A DNA stretch of 64,000 nt from Pomphorhynchus laevis (GCA_012934845.2 WNNJ02000628.1:62001-126000), one strand, 5' to 3'; counted from the stretch's first letter, positions 22,924 through 33,049 are shown. Notes: generated by a model from the letters alone, not told the origin. Program-made: numbers and translations.

Positions 22924-25374
22924 TCAAATCAATGGGGATCTGAGCCCCCAACCAATCCAGCACGCCGCTTTCCGATTGAACCACCCGGGGTCTTTCACCT
23001 CCCGAAGAATCCAATCGGTGCGGACGATGTTGGGTAAACGAGAGACGAGGAGCTTAAGAAACCTTAGCCTTTGCTCTGGGGGACGTCCTCTTGAGAAGAA
23101 GACTAATCCCGAGATAGCCCAGGTACCCCAAAGGCGCACCTGGGTTTTCCCATTCAACGACAGATGCTGGGCCCGTTTCAGAGCCCACCTAGCTTTCTTC
23201 AGGATACGTTTGAGTCTATCCAGGTCGGCTTTCGCCGACCAGTTCACCGAAACGGTGAACCCCAGGTATTTTACTCGACTTGTGAAGACAGGGAGTGGTT
23301 CGGATGCAAATATGGAGGAGAGCGTAGAGAGTGCTAGTCTCTTAAGTTTTTTCTTGGTTGCAGGGGAGCCATGAAAGACAACCACCTGCGATTTAGCGGA
23401 GTTTAGAATAAGGTTGGATCTAGGCAACTGGTCTTTTAATCTTATAAAGAAGCGGCTGATGTCCGAGACTACGTCTTTGCACCTGCGTCCAGTGAACAGG
23501 GCTGTGGTGTCATCAGCGTACACCACTAGACGTTGTTCACGTTTAAATATTTTAAATAGAATAATTGAGGCAGCAAGATATAAGATTGGAGAAAGTGGTG
23601 AACCTTGAGGCACACCCGTAATAGGGTAGAACTGACGCGCATCAGGGTCGTCATCATAATAAAATCGCTTGGTGTACAGCAGTATCTCCACCCTGTTAAC
23701 AATTCTCGCAGGCAGCCCGAGGGACCTGAGAGAAGAGATAACAAAGGGAATGGAGATGCGGTCAAATGCAGCGGAAAAATCAAGGAAAACTGCCACAGCT
23801 AGCTGATGACTGTTCTCCTGACAAAACCGATGCACTTCACCAACTGCTGAATGGACCGAGCGACCTTTGACAAACCCATGGAAACCAGGTGGGATTAAAT
23901 TTCGCCTAATCAGATGATCGCGGATTCTACGCGCAAGCGCTTTTTCGTAGATCGATACGAGGGAATTTTGAATCGAAATGGGCCGCAGGTCTTTAGGACA
24001 AGAGACCGGAAACTTTTTTGGAATAAAAATTCTCTTGCTAATGTTGATGCCGGCTACATCGGATGGGGTGGCTAATAGCATTGTGATGGCCACCTCCCTT
24101 CTTTGATCGGTTGTCAAAAGCTGACAGACACGAGAAGAGAGTGGAGCGACGGTTTTGGAGGTGCTTGGAAGAGGCCCCCAGGCGTTGAGAATATCTGTGA
24201 CAGATAAGTCTCTACTCCTGAAGTCTCCCCAAGGCGGGATTGGTTGCGGAGATTGAGTGGCTCCATAGTTGTGTAAGGCAAGTGACTCTTCTAAAACTTT
24301 ATCAAGGCCAATTCTACCGATCCAACCCAAGGCCCTATCCCTCCAACAAGCAAACTTCTCCTTCTTGAAAATCTTCCAAAAGGAAGACTGAGAAGGGTTA
24401 AGACGAGCAATGCTCGCCCTATCCCTACTCAGCTGGAACCAATATCTGGTGCGCCAGTATTCATTCGAGAGAGTCTGTCTGGCGGAAGAAGAGAGATTAG
24501 GGAGGTTCAGTAGTTTTGCTAGAACCTTGAGTTTCGTCGGAGTGGGATTGAAAATGCGACCTTTATAGGTTGTAGAAAGCAATGCGGTAGCTTGCGAAGA
24601 GAGGTAGGAATTAAATTCGGTTAAATTCTCATTACCAATTCGGGGGAAGCGTTGGATAGCAGCTTGGAAGAAAGCCACTCTGATCGGGTCAAAGTGGAAT
24701 CTTCTCCGAAGCAGCGTATCCTCCTCTATCCGCCAGCGAATTAGATCATGAGATGTGGACAGATGCTGTCGCGACTGCTCCGTGCAGAAGGGTTTTAACA
24801 ACCATCTCTCGTGGAGCAGTAATAGGTCGAGGAGTGAATTCGTTGATGTGCAATGAAATGTAGGGGACGGTGGTTTGTGAATAAGATAACCGTTCCTGGC
24901 TTTGCGGAGAGCAGCATTAATCCAACGACCAGTTATGTCGTTGAAGTCACCTAGTACAATGTCATAGCCGCTATCGATAATACCATCCAGAAGGTCACGG
25001 TTCTTGTGAATCTCTCCTGGACGAATGTAGACGTTGGCTAGACTTATGCGTTTACCGTTCTTAACGAGTGAAACTACTAGACAAGACAGGGCAGGACAAG
25101 AATAATTTAGCAGTAGGGAGGACCTTAAAGAGCATTTAACTAGGGTCAAGAGTCCTTGAGATGAAGAGGAGTGAGGTGGGGTTATGTACGGAGTATAGTG
25201 GGAACAAATATGCTTTGGGATAAATCGAGTAATGTCCTGGGGGAGACGGATAGACCGCGTCTCCTGGAGGACTATAACATCTGCGTCTCTACCAGATAAA
25301 AGTCTAAGGGCAGAAGCACCTCCCGAATTCCACTGAAGAATATTCAGTGAAAAAGGCTCAGGTTTACTCACCAT
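22924..25374 (-). CDS. LINE-A copy 2 ORF2, endonuclease-reverse transcriptase
   Basis: An intact 816-residue protein. Residues 1-230 form the APE-type endonuclease that nicks target DNA: LNILQWNSGGASALRLL, VIVLQETRSIRL (catalytic Glu), LANVYIRPG, IVLGDFNDITGRW and LSTSHDLIRWRI. Residues about 400-660 form the reverse transcriptase: DLRPISIQNSLVSIYEKALA, FHGFVKGRSVHSAVGEV, AVFLDFSAAFDRIS (motif A), ITGVPQGSPLSPILYLA (motif B) and LVVYADDTTALF (motif C, both aspartates kept). A tail with GRPPEQRLRFLKLLVSRLPN follows. No RNase H is seen. It starts at an ATG just after a stop-containing gap from ORF1. This is the best candidate for a source of trans-acting enzyme in the window. Confidence 0.92.
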   Translation of the reverse strand: MVSKPEPFSLNILQWNSGGASALRLLSGRDADVIVLQETRSIRLPQDITRFIPKHICSHYTPYITPPHSSSSQGLLTLVKCSLRSSLLLNYSCPALSCLVVSLVKNGKRISLANVYIRPGEIHKNRDLLDGIIDSGYDIVLGDFNDITGRWINAALRKARNGYLIHKPPSPTFHCTSTNSLLDLLLLHERWLLKPFCTEQSRQHLSTSHDLIRWRIEEDTLLRRRFHFDPIRVAFFQAAIQRFPRIGNENLTEFNSYLSSQATALLSTTYKGRIFNPTPTKLKVLAKLLNLPNLSSSARQTLSNEYWRTRYWFQLSRDRASIARLNPSQSSFWKIFKKEKFACWRDRALGWIGRIGLDKVLEESLALHNYGATQSPQPIPPWGDFRSRDLSVTDILNAWGPLPSTSKTVAPLSSRVCQLLTTDQRREVAITMLLATPSDVAGINISKRIFIPKKFPVSCPKDLRPISIQNSLVSIYEKALARRIRDHLIRRNLIPPGFHGFVKGRSVHSAVGEVHRFCQENSHQLAVAVFLDFSAAFDRISIPFVISSLRSLGLPARIVNRVEILLYTKRFYYDDDPDARQFYPITGVPQGSPLSPILYLAASIILFKIFKREQRLVVYADDTTALFTGRRCKDVVSDISRFFIRLKDQLPRSNLILNSAKSQVVVFHGSPATKKKLKRLALSTLSSIFASEPLPVFTSRVKYLGFTVSVNWSAKADLDRLKRILKKARWALKRAQHLSLNGKTQVRLWGTWAISGLVFFSRGRPPEQRLRFLKLLVSRLPNIVRTDWILREVKDPGWFNRKAACWIGWGLRSPLI

Positions 25375-25515
25375 TGGGCTAAATTAGTTGGAAGGGGGAT
25401 GCCAACCTAGACAGAGCTAGGTGCAGGAGGGTTACCCCCACTGCCACTAGCCCCGTCGCGGGTCGTACCCCCAGGGCAATATCTTCATTTCCCAGAGAAG
25501 CCTTCTTATCCTTGA

Positions 25516-26582
25516 TCATCTTCCCCACCTTGGGGGTGGGACTGTTCTGGCCGAAGCCCCCCTCTTCTTGGAGTGGGGGGTTTTAAGCTCGTTAGGCATG
25601 GGGGCAGCTGTTGTCCCTACAAAAGAGGATAGCAGAGGTCCAATCATTGTTTGAAATTGCGAAAAAATTACTCGTTTCTGGTTATCAAGAAGTTGAATGA
25701 TGTCAGCGTTTGACATCCGGTCGGCTGATGAACCAGCAGCAGAGGCGTAGTTGATCGGGGTTCTAGGCTTAACAAACAGTTGTTTATATTCTTTAAATAT
25801 TCTGCAGCGCCTTGACCAGGCCGGATGTTCCCCTCCACAATTAGCGCAAGAGGAGGAGGCCTGACATCTTTCCCCTTTTAAAGCATACTGACAATCCCCA
25901 GCACCACAAACACCGCATACCAAGGCCTTGCTGCATGTAGAGTACCAGTGGCCCCAGGCATGGCACTTGTTACAGTGTGGGAATGTGAGTCGGTCTTCGT
26001 CAATTAGAGTGAATCCTAAGTTAAAACCTAGGAAAGGATTCGCTGACGATTTAGAAAGAAGCAGACCGGAATCAAGATCTGTATTTGCAAAAGCCACTGG
26101 GAGGGGGTCGCCCCCTTACCTAGGACTTGCCTCACTGATTGGAGGCCATACAATTTTTTCAGAGTTATCAAATCTTCTTCTGTTAAAAACAATGGAAAAT
26201 TAGATATTTTAACTGAGCACTGAAGGGGTTTCAACGTTATGGAACCAGAGTCCAAAAGGTGCTTGTCAAAATAATCTTTGTATTCCTTTAATAAAGAGGC
26301 ATTCGGGAAGGAAACTCTTACAGTATTGTCCAAAATCTTCACTGAATTGAACAGCACCCTGTTTGGATGAATTGATACAAACTTTCGCAAAAAGGTTGAG
26401 AAGAGATTGTGTTTCTCTATTGGTTTTTTTGAATTGATGATGCACAGGTTAGCTAATTTTGGAATCGGGGGTAGCAGCCCCTTATCTGCATTTAATAAAC
26501 ACGAAACATCACTAACCTGATTAGAATTGTCTCCAGTAGACGAAAGAATTGAACCAGATCGTTCATTACTACCATATTTCAT
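25516..26582 (-). pseudogene. LINE-A copy 2 ORF1, RRM plus zinc knuckles
   Basis: The amino part (26028-26582) has LPPIPKLANLCIINSKKPIE, RVLFNSVKILDN and VKISNFPLFLTEEDLITLK, an RRM-like RNA-binding region. The carboxyl part (25516-26097) has FPHCNKCHAWGHWYSTCSKA, LVCGVCGAGDCQ, CANCGGEHPAWSRRC, i.e. several CCHC-type knuckles, then a basic tail. The two overlap in different frames, so a single frameshift lies in about 26028-26097. ORF1 proteins bind the element RNA. Start is taken at 26582 (ATG after a short leader). Confidence 0.8.
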
Positions 26583-26679
26583 TGTAAAATCACCAAAAGT
26601 TGTAGAGCTTTGAAGCTCCGATAGCGTTTAGCATTCATTTTTTTTGTTGGAAATTACAATCTGACTTGGAACTTTAATT

Positions 26680-26692
26680 ACAAGTACTTGCA
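26680..26692. repeat. Right target-site duplication of LINE-A copy 2
   Basis: ACAAGTACTTGCA, identical to 22758-22770. Confidence 0.8.
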
Positions 26693-27255
26693 CTTATTCT
26701 CGGTTTGTAAAAATTAGAAAAGGTGATATCCTAAAGGCAGGAGAAGCGTAAGTTTCTATTTATGAATATATTTTTGTATCCTATACTCTTTTTTATTCTA
26801 CTCAAATTTTCTCTATTTTTCTGTTGTTTTTTTTATTTTTTGTTTATTCTCTTTTTTAATAGCATATCTTGGGGAAACTCAAAAGAAAAGCCGTTATAGA
26901 ACATGTAGATAAGGAATTTTTAGCGCACAAATGCTTCTGGCAATATGGTATGATGCTTTTGCGTTGAAATTAACATAGGGCAATACCAGCAAACACCGTC
27001 AAGGATAACTTTGCTCGTGAAGGGAGGGATCTTTGAGTGGTGCATTTAAAAAGATGGTTTTGAAAGATACCCTTCAGAAATGTAGAAATAAAAGAGACAA
27101 TTTGACTAAACTTGAATAGATAAAAGAAATCCACGTGACTAATACTTTTCTGCGAGCTGTTGGAATTCCTAGGGATGTCGTGTCGTTTGCAGAGGAGGAA
27201 GATGTCAGGGAACCGACTAATAAATACGAAAGGCTAATAATACAAACTGATTAAT
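26693..27255. other. Spacer without a recognised gene
   Basis: T-rich DNA followed (26880-27240) by more balanced sequence in which short coding-like pieces appear, such as KRKAVIEHVDKEFLAHKCFW, but no family can be named and all frames are interrupted. Confidence 0.4.
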
Positions 27256-27279
27256 AATACAAAATACTTCAGGACTCGT

Positions 27280-27360
27280 GTGCCGTCTGCCAGTCCTCCT
27301 CTGTATGCAGCAGTGGGAGGGATCTGGCACTGATGAGTCATTGTGATGACGAAACGGTAC
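27280..27360 (+). ncRNA. Type III hammerhead ribozyme with complete core (HHR-1)
   Basis: All core bases are present. Helix III is 7 bp: GTGCCGT (27280-27286) with ACGGTAC (27354-27360). The cleavage site follows C27287 in the triplet GTC. Helix I is closed: TGCCAG (27288-27293) with CTGGCA (27324-27329), extended by CCTCC/GGAGG beyond an internal mismatch, with a loop that could contact loop II. CTGATGA is at 27330-27336, stem II GTCA/TGAC at 27337-27340 and 27347-27350, and GAAA at 27351-27354. Both RNA ends lie in helix III, so the topology is type III. Self-cleavage is predicted. Confidence 0.88.
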
Positions 27361-27597
27361 TTGCTACTGTTATCGTCATTCTTCCGCGTCTGGCTAAAAA
27401 TGATTGCGTACATAATTCACGCGGAATGGTCTCACTCTCTCTTGGAAATTTAAAAAGATATTAGCCAATAAAAGTGACCTGCGCTGGCATTTGCCAGTGC
27501 TTTTGCTATGATCCTATTTGGTGAAGCAGTAGTGCTGATTTAGCACCCAATGTGAAGTAACCAGAGGTCTTTCTGGTACTTCATACACATGAATCGT

Positions 27598-27678
27598 GTG
27601 CCGTTTGCCAGTCCTCCTCTGTATCCAGCAGTGGGAGGGATCTGGCAATGATGAGTCATTGTGATGACGAAACGGTAC
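27598..27678 (+). ncRNA. Decayed type III hammerhead (HHR-2)
   Basis: Same fold as HHR-1, with helix III GTGCCGT/ACGGTAC, helix I TGCCAG/CTGGCA and stem II GTCA/TGAC all kept. Two core positions differ: the invariant C of CTGATGA is A (27648), and the cleavage base is T (27605). The first should strongly reduce or stop cleavage. It sits 318 bases downstream of HHR-1. Confidence 0.8.
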
Positions 27679-27736
27679 TTGCTACTGTTATAGTCGTTCC
27701 GCGTTTGACTAAAAATGATTGCGTAAATACAAAATA

Positions 27737-28480
27737 ACAATAAAAAAGTAAATTTTTCAACTAGCTTGTACCTTCTTTCGAGTGAAAGAAGTTGTAAGTG
27801 ATCGACAAAAATAGAGATTCAAGTCTAGAATTTCGGGTCATACTGACAAATCAATTATATTTGACGAGTATATGTTTGGGAAATTGTGTCCGCTGAATGC
27901 ATTGTGGAAGATATCATTTATCACAAAACTGTCAAGATGTGTTGAAGACCTAGCTCTGCAAATTGCACAAAATCACATTGAGCTTATATTCATGCATGCA
28001 CTCACTTTAAAGAATATTTAAGATAGGTGGATAGTGAGAATAAGAAAGAGTGCGATGATGCACAATCATATGTTCAGACAGCTAAAATCAGTCCGTAGAT
28101 CAACATCCATCAGAGATGAGGGTGGTAATCGACCGACTGCATGATCTAAAAAATATATGACGGCAATAACCGTTGAAAATAAAACTCTAAAAACAAAATT
28201 ATCTTGATAACAAAATGGAGTGAAAAGTTCGACAACTGATATAAAATATCAACAACTACAAAATACGCGAGGATAAATAATCAGTACAAAATTGGATAAA
28301 GACTAATCACTATATCAAATAAATGGTGATGATCTATAAGAAACCTATTCTAAGATACTTGGATCGCCACTACGAATCTCTGGAATTGTTGCGTGAACAA
28401 ATTTTCTGATTTCGTTGTTGTAGATGAACTGTAAAAGCAGTCAGTGTCTTGCAGTGTTTTCTCACCAAGGATACACTGTC
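27737..28480. other. Spacer without a recognised gene
   Basis: Moderately AT-rich sequence with no long frame and no motif I recognise; scattered stops in all frames. Confidence 0.5.
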
Positions 28481-28489
28481 ATTTATAAA

Positions 28490-28990
28490 TGTTATTTGCA
28501 GCTTTTAATAGCCAAAATTTTGACATTGTGCCAAATTGATGTGTTTTATCCAAACGTTCGATTATTTAGTGTTGATGTACATACTAAAATATTAAGATTT
28601 CATTCACATCTATTAAGAAGATATTTAAATTTTAATAATTAAAATTTAATTATTTTTATAATTTTATCTGTATACAAATACAAATTAGGAACATAATGCT
28701 TTATACAGAGCATTTAATTTGAAAAAACTTGCTTTTATCAAAGTTTTGACATTGTGTAATTTGATGTTTTTAATTTAAACGTTCGATAACAGAGTGGTGA
28801 ATATACTAAAATATAATAAAATATATTATTATAATATATATTTTTACTAAAATATAATATATTTATTTGCATAATCAAAGAAAATATTTAATTATAAATA
28901 TAAATATTAATTATATTACTGGTTACAAATACAAACTAGGAAAATAATAATAAAATAACATAATATTTAACACCACATTTAATTCTAACC
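28490..28990. repeat. Imperfect tandem duplication, period about 235 bp
   Basis: TTTTGACATTGTG followed by AAACGTTCGAT and TACTAAAATAT appears near 28515-28590 and again near 28747-28822. Flanking words (ACAAATTAGGAA / ACAAACTAGGAA) repeat with the same offset. The copies are diverged. Confidence 0.5.
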
Positions 28991-30270
28991 AATATAAAAT
29001 GAAATTATAATTCATGATAAGCAATAATCAAGGAGTTGAGAAGGTTAAATGGCATATCATGCCATGTAAGGTAAAGTAAAGTTTGAATTTTCGTACAATG
29101 CTAGACATTTATACTTTAGAATGTCAAATATTACTGTTTTATTCTTTATTTTAAAAATTTACTTTTAAAATAATAAAAGAATTTATTTAGAAATTTTTAT
29201 TATCTTTTGTTTAAATTATCGTTGTTATGGAATTTGATATTATAATAATATAATAATATTAATATCTATTATCAACAATTTTGATAATTTTGTATTTCTA
29301 ATATTATTTAATTATTATACCATTTTTGTTTTATTTTAGAGCATTTTTATTTTGTAATTTTTATATTGCAACATAATTTTGTATTTAGGTTTTTAAAATA
29401 GAATCGTATTTATCTAATATTATTTATCGAACTTTTACCATAATTTATAATATAAAATTTATTAAGTTTATAAATAATATATTAATACTATAAATACTTT
29501 TATAAACATACTTTTCAACAAATGACTTTTACAAATTTCAATGATTTTATGTCTGCAATGAAAATAACTACATATATAATAATTTAAAAATGGCAGATTA
29601 TATAGTGCAGAATTATATACATGATAATTTAGGCCTAACCAAGAAAAATTTTATATTTTACTCACAAGTAAAAGTATCGATGTGTGATGAAATTCCTGTG
29701 TTATTATATTCTTTAATATTCATTGTACTCTCAAATATTACAATCGTTATTACTTTAGACGACACAGTGCGTATCGTTCACTTGCTCTTCACTAGATCTA
29801 TATGTGCTCTTGCTATTTACTTACTCTTTAAAAAATAATAGTGACATCATAAAAATTAGTTGATATGGTAAATTTTAATTTGAATTGTTTCAAATGCTAA
29901 AGGCATATTTAAACTGACAATAAATTCCGCTTCCGGAATTAAATAGCTTTAATCTATTTTATTCCATGATTGACTAGAATTGATATTAAATTAAAACTGC
30001 CTATTCGGAAAAATAAAATTAGTCTCGAGATAGATTTGAAAACTTAAAATGCAAATATAATCGATATTAAAATAAACTGATCTCGACTAATTGTCAACTA
30101 ATCGCTAACAAATGTGAGCCAAAATGTTGATAGTAGTTAAATAATTCCTCATTTTAATAAAATTTCAGGTTATCTTTATGCAACAGATATACCTAAAATA
30201 TTAAATTACCAATTGGAAATCGCTGTATGAATTCCTTGAAACATCTTTAAACATTTAGAAACATTTTCAG
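28991..30270. other. AT-rich spacer; one small hydrophobic ORF of unknown status
   Basis: Very AT-rich. An 82-residue frame at 29590-29838 (plus), MADYIVQNYIHDNLGLTKKN at its start, is hydrophobic in its second half, with two possible membrane segments. No family is recognised and no splice context supports it, so I leave it as a possible small ORF only. Confidence 0.35.
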
Positions 30271-30420
30271 CAAAAATAATGTTTCGTCGTGCTCTGTCGC
30301 TTTTTGCAGTAGTAATATTAGTGACGTTATTTCAAAATAATGGGGAATTTTACAAAAAAAACACATTCCACAACGAACAGTACCTTCTGAAACATTGTGC
30401 TACGATATTTTCGTGTGGAG
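30271..30420 (+). CDS. Orphan first coding exon with signal peptide (putative secreted protein)
   Basis: A likely exon bounded by an acceptor (TTTTCAG at 30264-30270) and a strong donor (GAG|GTAAGT at 30421). An ATG at 30279 opens 47 codons plus one base (phase 1). The product starts MFRRALSLFAVVILVTLFQN, a positively charged start and hydrophobic core typical of a signal peptide, then a charged stretch and HCATIFSCG. Two cysteines near the splice site hint at a small disulfide-rich secreted product, which is inference. A possible next exon with the right phase follows TTTAACAG near 30683 (NSILALCSPACF), but it is weak. I do not recognise the family. Confidence 0.45.
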
Positions 30421-31240
30421 GTAAGTAACGCATTCTGTAGTTCCCGTAAAGTTAGAAAAGATTGAAGAATTTATTTATATAACGAAGAAAGGACTTTTTT
30501 ATTTGACTGTGTATCTGTTTCATTCTTTGTCTGCAAGCTCGTGAACCTCAGAAGTGAGATGTGTACGATATACATCGTGATACACACATTCCTTTAACAT
30601 TGTTTAAATATGCATTGCAAGTCTGTTGTGATGCGTTGAGAAATCTGACACACCGATTCGAATCCTCTCCTCTCTTTAACAGCTAATTCCATTTTAGCTC
30701 TATGCAGCCCTGCTTGTTTTGCCTTCTTCTTGATATACGACTGCCTTCATATATACGACTGTTCTTTTATACTCTTCAGCAATTTTTCTCCGAAAAATTG
30801 ATTCATCGTCTTTTTTATGCTGCTCTTTCTCAAACGGATACTACACCTCGAATCGATTTATGAGTGAATAGGTAAGCAACAAAGCACTCTTCTCATTTGT
30901 TATGCATCTTGCTTTCTTTGCTGCCTAAATTTTGTTGTTTTTTTGAATAACTTACTAAATTTCGCAGCATGTTTGTCTACGACCAGATCAGGATGATGTT
31001 TGCGGGTTCAGACTAATACTTTTTCATAGCTAAACTTTGCATCTATTTCGACAGTCACTTGTGAAGTGTGTTAGTAGAAGTTGAATGATACGCTAACATA
31101 TAACAAAGGCTGGCATTTATCATCAAAGATCGTGTTCCTGTTTTATTTATAATGTTAAAAACACGGCAATCTAATAGCGTGTTTTTAGAAAAGGCTTCAT
31201 TCGAATAACTAAGAATAATACAACATATGAAAATCAATTA
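30421..31240. other. Spacer or intron of the putative secreted gene
   Basis: No clear exon beyond the weak candidate near 30684-30800. T-rich and without long frames. Confidence 0.4.
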
Positions 31241-31900
31241 TTGAAAGACACTTCAGGCTATGTTAATAATTTCAAGCTTGCAGTATAAATCAATTCACAC
31301 TTGCATTGTTATATAGTTCTAGCCTGCAGTATATAAGGCAATTCAGGCTGTCTTATGAAAAGTTCAGAATTGCAATATAAAAAATGAAGTATGATACATT
31401 TCAGGCATGCAATGTAAATCATTTCAGACCTGCAGTATAAAACATTTCAGGCATGCAGTATAAATCATTTCAAGCATGCAGTATAAATAATTTTAGATCT
31501 GAATTATTAAACATTTCAAACCGGCAGTATAAAACATTTCAAACATGCGGAATAAGGCATTTCAAGCATGTGGTATAATTAATTTCAGACCAATAGTATA
31601 AGTCATTTAAGGCTTTAATCATTTCAGGCCTGCATTATATTACATTATAGGCATACAGTTCACATCATACAATATAAGACATTTAAGATATGGAGTATAA
31701 ATCATTTCAGACGTTATAAAAATTTTTATGTATTACGAATAAAACATTTTAGGCCTGTAGTATTAGACATTCCAAGTCCATAGTATACATAATTTCAGGC
31801 CTGGAGTATAAATTATTTCAGACCTACAATAAAAATCATTTCAAGACTGCATTATAAAGCATTTTAGGTATGCAATTCAAATCATACAATATCAAATTAT
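31240..31900. repeat. Minisatellite, about 22-bp unit (array 1)
   Basis: Degenerate tandem copies of a unit close to GTATAAATCATTTCAGGCCT plus GCA. The AGGCCTGC/GCATGC end is palindromic and varies between copies. The same unit continues at 33780-34072, so the two arrays appear to be one array split by an insertion. Confidence 0.8.
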
Positions 31901-31902
31901 CT

Positions 31903-32160
31903 AACTGAGTCTAAGTATTTAATATAATTATAAAATAAACAAAACATAATAATGCTAAATCAAAATTTAATAATTAAATAATAAAATTAATAATTGTTTT
32001 TAGATTTTCTATAATTTAAATCAAGTTAAAATAAAAAATTGAAATTTAAAATAAACGTCATTTTTATGAATTGACTAACAAATAAAAGACGTTGCATCAG
32101 AATAAGAATTAGAGGTCATCAGGAGGAAATGCTATGCTATCAGGTTTCGGCCCCTAACCG
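31903..32160 (+). repeat. PLE-2 terminal repeat, copy a
   Basis: Starts CTAACTGAGTCTAAGTATTT and ends with the conserved block GAGGTCATCAGGAGG…GCTATGCTATCAGG…CGGCCCC. It matches 38561-38820 closely, nearly base for base along AT-rich DNA, so both derive from one element family. Confidence 0.75.
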
Positions 32161-32314
32161 CTGTTAGCATCTTCAGAAAATCACTTTGAAGATGTATTTT
32201 TCTAAAGTAATTTCTCCAAAATTATAAATTTAAAGAAAGGATTAAAATAATTTACTTCTCTCTTCAGTCGTTTCGTTCAAATAATAAGAGATACGATTAA
32301 GAATTATTGTCACT

Positions 32315-32452
32315 GGATCAAGAAAGGAGGATACTTTTTATTTGATATTTCGCTTACCTCTCTTAACATCTTCAGATGATAAAGGTAATTTTCTGAAGAT
32401 GCTAACTGAGCTTAGCGAAATATCAAATGAAAATTGTCCCCTTTTTTGATCC
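32315..32452. mobile_element. Fold-back MITE-like palindrome
   Basis: Arms of about 60 bases: GGATCAAGAAAGGAGGATAC at the left edge pairs with its imperfect complement ending TTTGATCC at the right, and TTTGATATTTCGCT pairs with AGCGAAATATCAAA. The loop is about 17 bases. No coding capacity. The inner arm sequence AGCATCTTCAG also occurs outside at about 32165. Confidence 0.65.
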
Positions 32453-33049
32453 AAAACTTCTTTGTAAATAAATATTTAAAATATTATTTTGTTCATTTAT
32501 TTTACAATAATATATATTAATTGTTTATTGACCATTAATTTCTTATTTCAATTATTTATTTTAAAATGAAAAATTTGTCGAAATATACTTATATTCAATT
32601 AAAAAATCAAAAATAAATTTATTTTAATAAGTTTATTAAAATAAGTTTTATCAAATAAGTTTTAATTAAAAATTTAATTATTATTTTATCTAATTAAAAT
32701 TAATTCCTGTAATATTGGGTGAGTCCTTTTATTATAATGAAAGATGTGTATTATAATGTGAGTCAATGAAATTGCATAGTTTCTGTATTCAGCAAGGAAA
32801 TAATTGTAATCTGAATTACTAGTTACTAAAATAATTAAATAGAATCTAAATTATAGCTTATGCTGATAATTTCTTATTTCAATTATTTATTATTTATTTT
32901 AAAAATACTTATTCATCATTCAATTAAATAATAAAAAATAAATTTATTTTAATAAGTTTATTAAAATACGTTTTATTAAGCTTCTTTGTAAGAAGACAAG
33001 TTTAGATTGTTGCGTAATTACAGTGTCACATAATATAATTCGACTTTAT
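32453..33049. other. AT-rich spacer within the PLE-2 insertion complex
   Basis: Only AT-rich DNA with short repeated words such as AATAAATTTATTTTAATAAG; no gene seen. Confidence 0.5.

Larger units (their letters stand above)
22771..26679 (-). mobile_element. LINE-A copy 2, full-length with perfect target duplication
   Basis: A 3.9-kb two-ORF LINE on the minus strand, bounded by identical 13-base direct repeats. From its 5' end it has a short leader, ORF1 (about 25516-26582), ORF2 (22924-25374), a 3' UTR of about 150 bases and a TTA/AT-rich tail (AAAGTCTTATTATTATATA near 22790). ORF2 is open along its whole length; ORF1 has one frameshift. The unbroken ORF2 and perfect duplication mark it as young. 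The RRM plus CCHC ORF1, APE endonuclease and lack of RNase H place it broadly in the I/Jockey group; I cannot name the clade. Confidence 0.9.
27267..27725 (+). mobile_element. Retrozyme-like element with two hammerhead ribozymes
   Basis: A 459-base non-coding element with two hammerhead motifs spaced exactly 318 bases apart (27280 and 27598). The shared unit starts with TCGTGTGCCGT, four bases before helix III, and ends with AAAATGATTGCGTA, so the element is one whole unit plus a repeated hammerhead and tail. An 11-base direct repeat, AATACAAAATA, flanks it (27256-27266 and 27726-27736), as expected of a target duplication. A spacer hairpin GCGCTGGC/GCCAGTGC lies at about 27482-27501. Small circular-RNA retrozymes with this dimeric layout are known in plants and animals and are thought to borrow retroelement enzymes. 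No protein is encoded. Confidence 0.75.
27256..27736. repeat. 11-bp direct repeats flanking the retrozyme-like element
   Basis: AATACAAAATA at 27256-27266 and 27726-27736. The sequence is AT-rich, so chance agreement is possible, but its position exactly at the element ends favours a target-site duplication. Confidence 0.6.

Noticed and set aside
22976-23374. 132-residue plus-strand ORF
   Set aside because: It is an antisense shadow of LINE-A ORF2.
29590-29838. Small membrane-protein gene
   Set aside because: 82 residues in very AT-rich DNA with no family, promoter or splice support; kept only as a remark.
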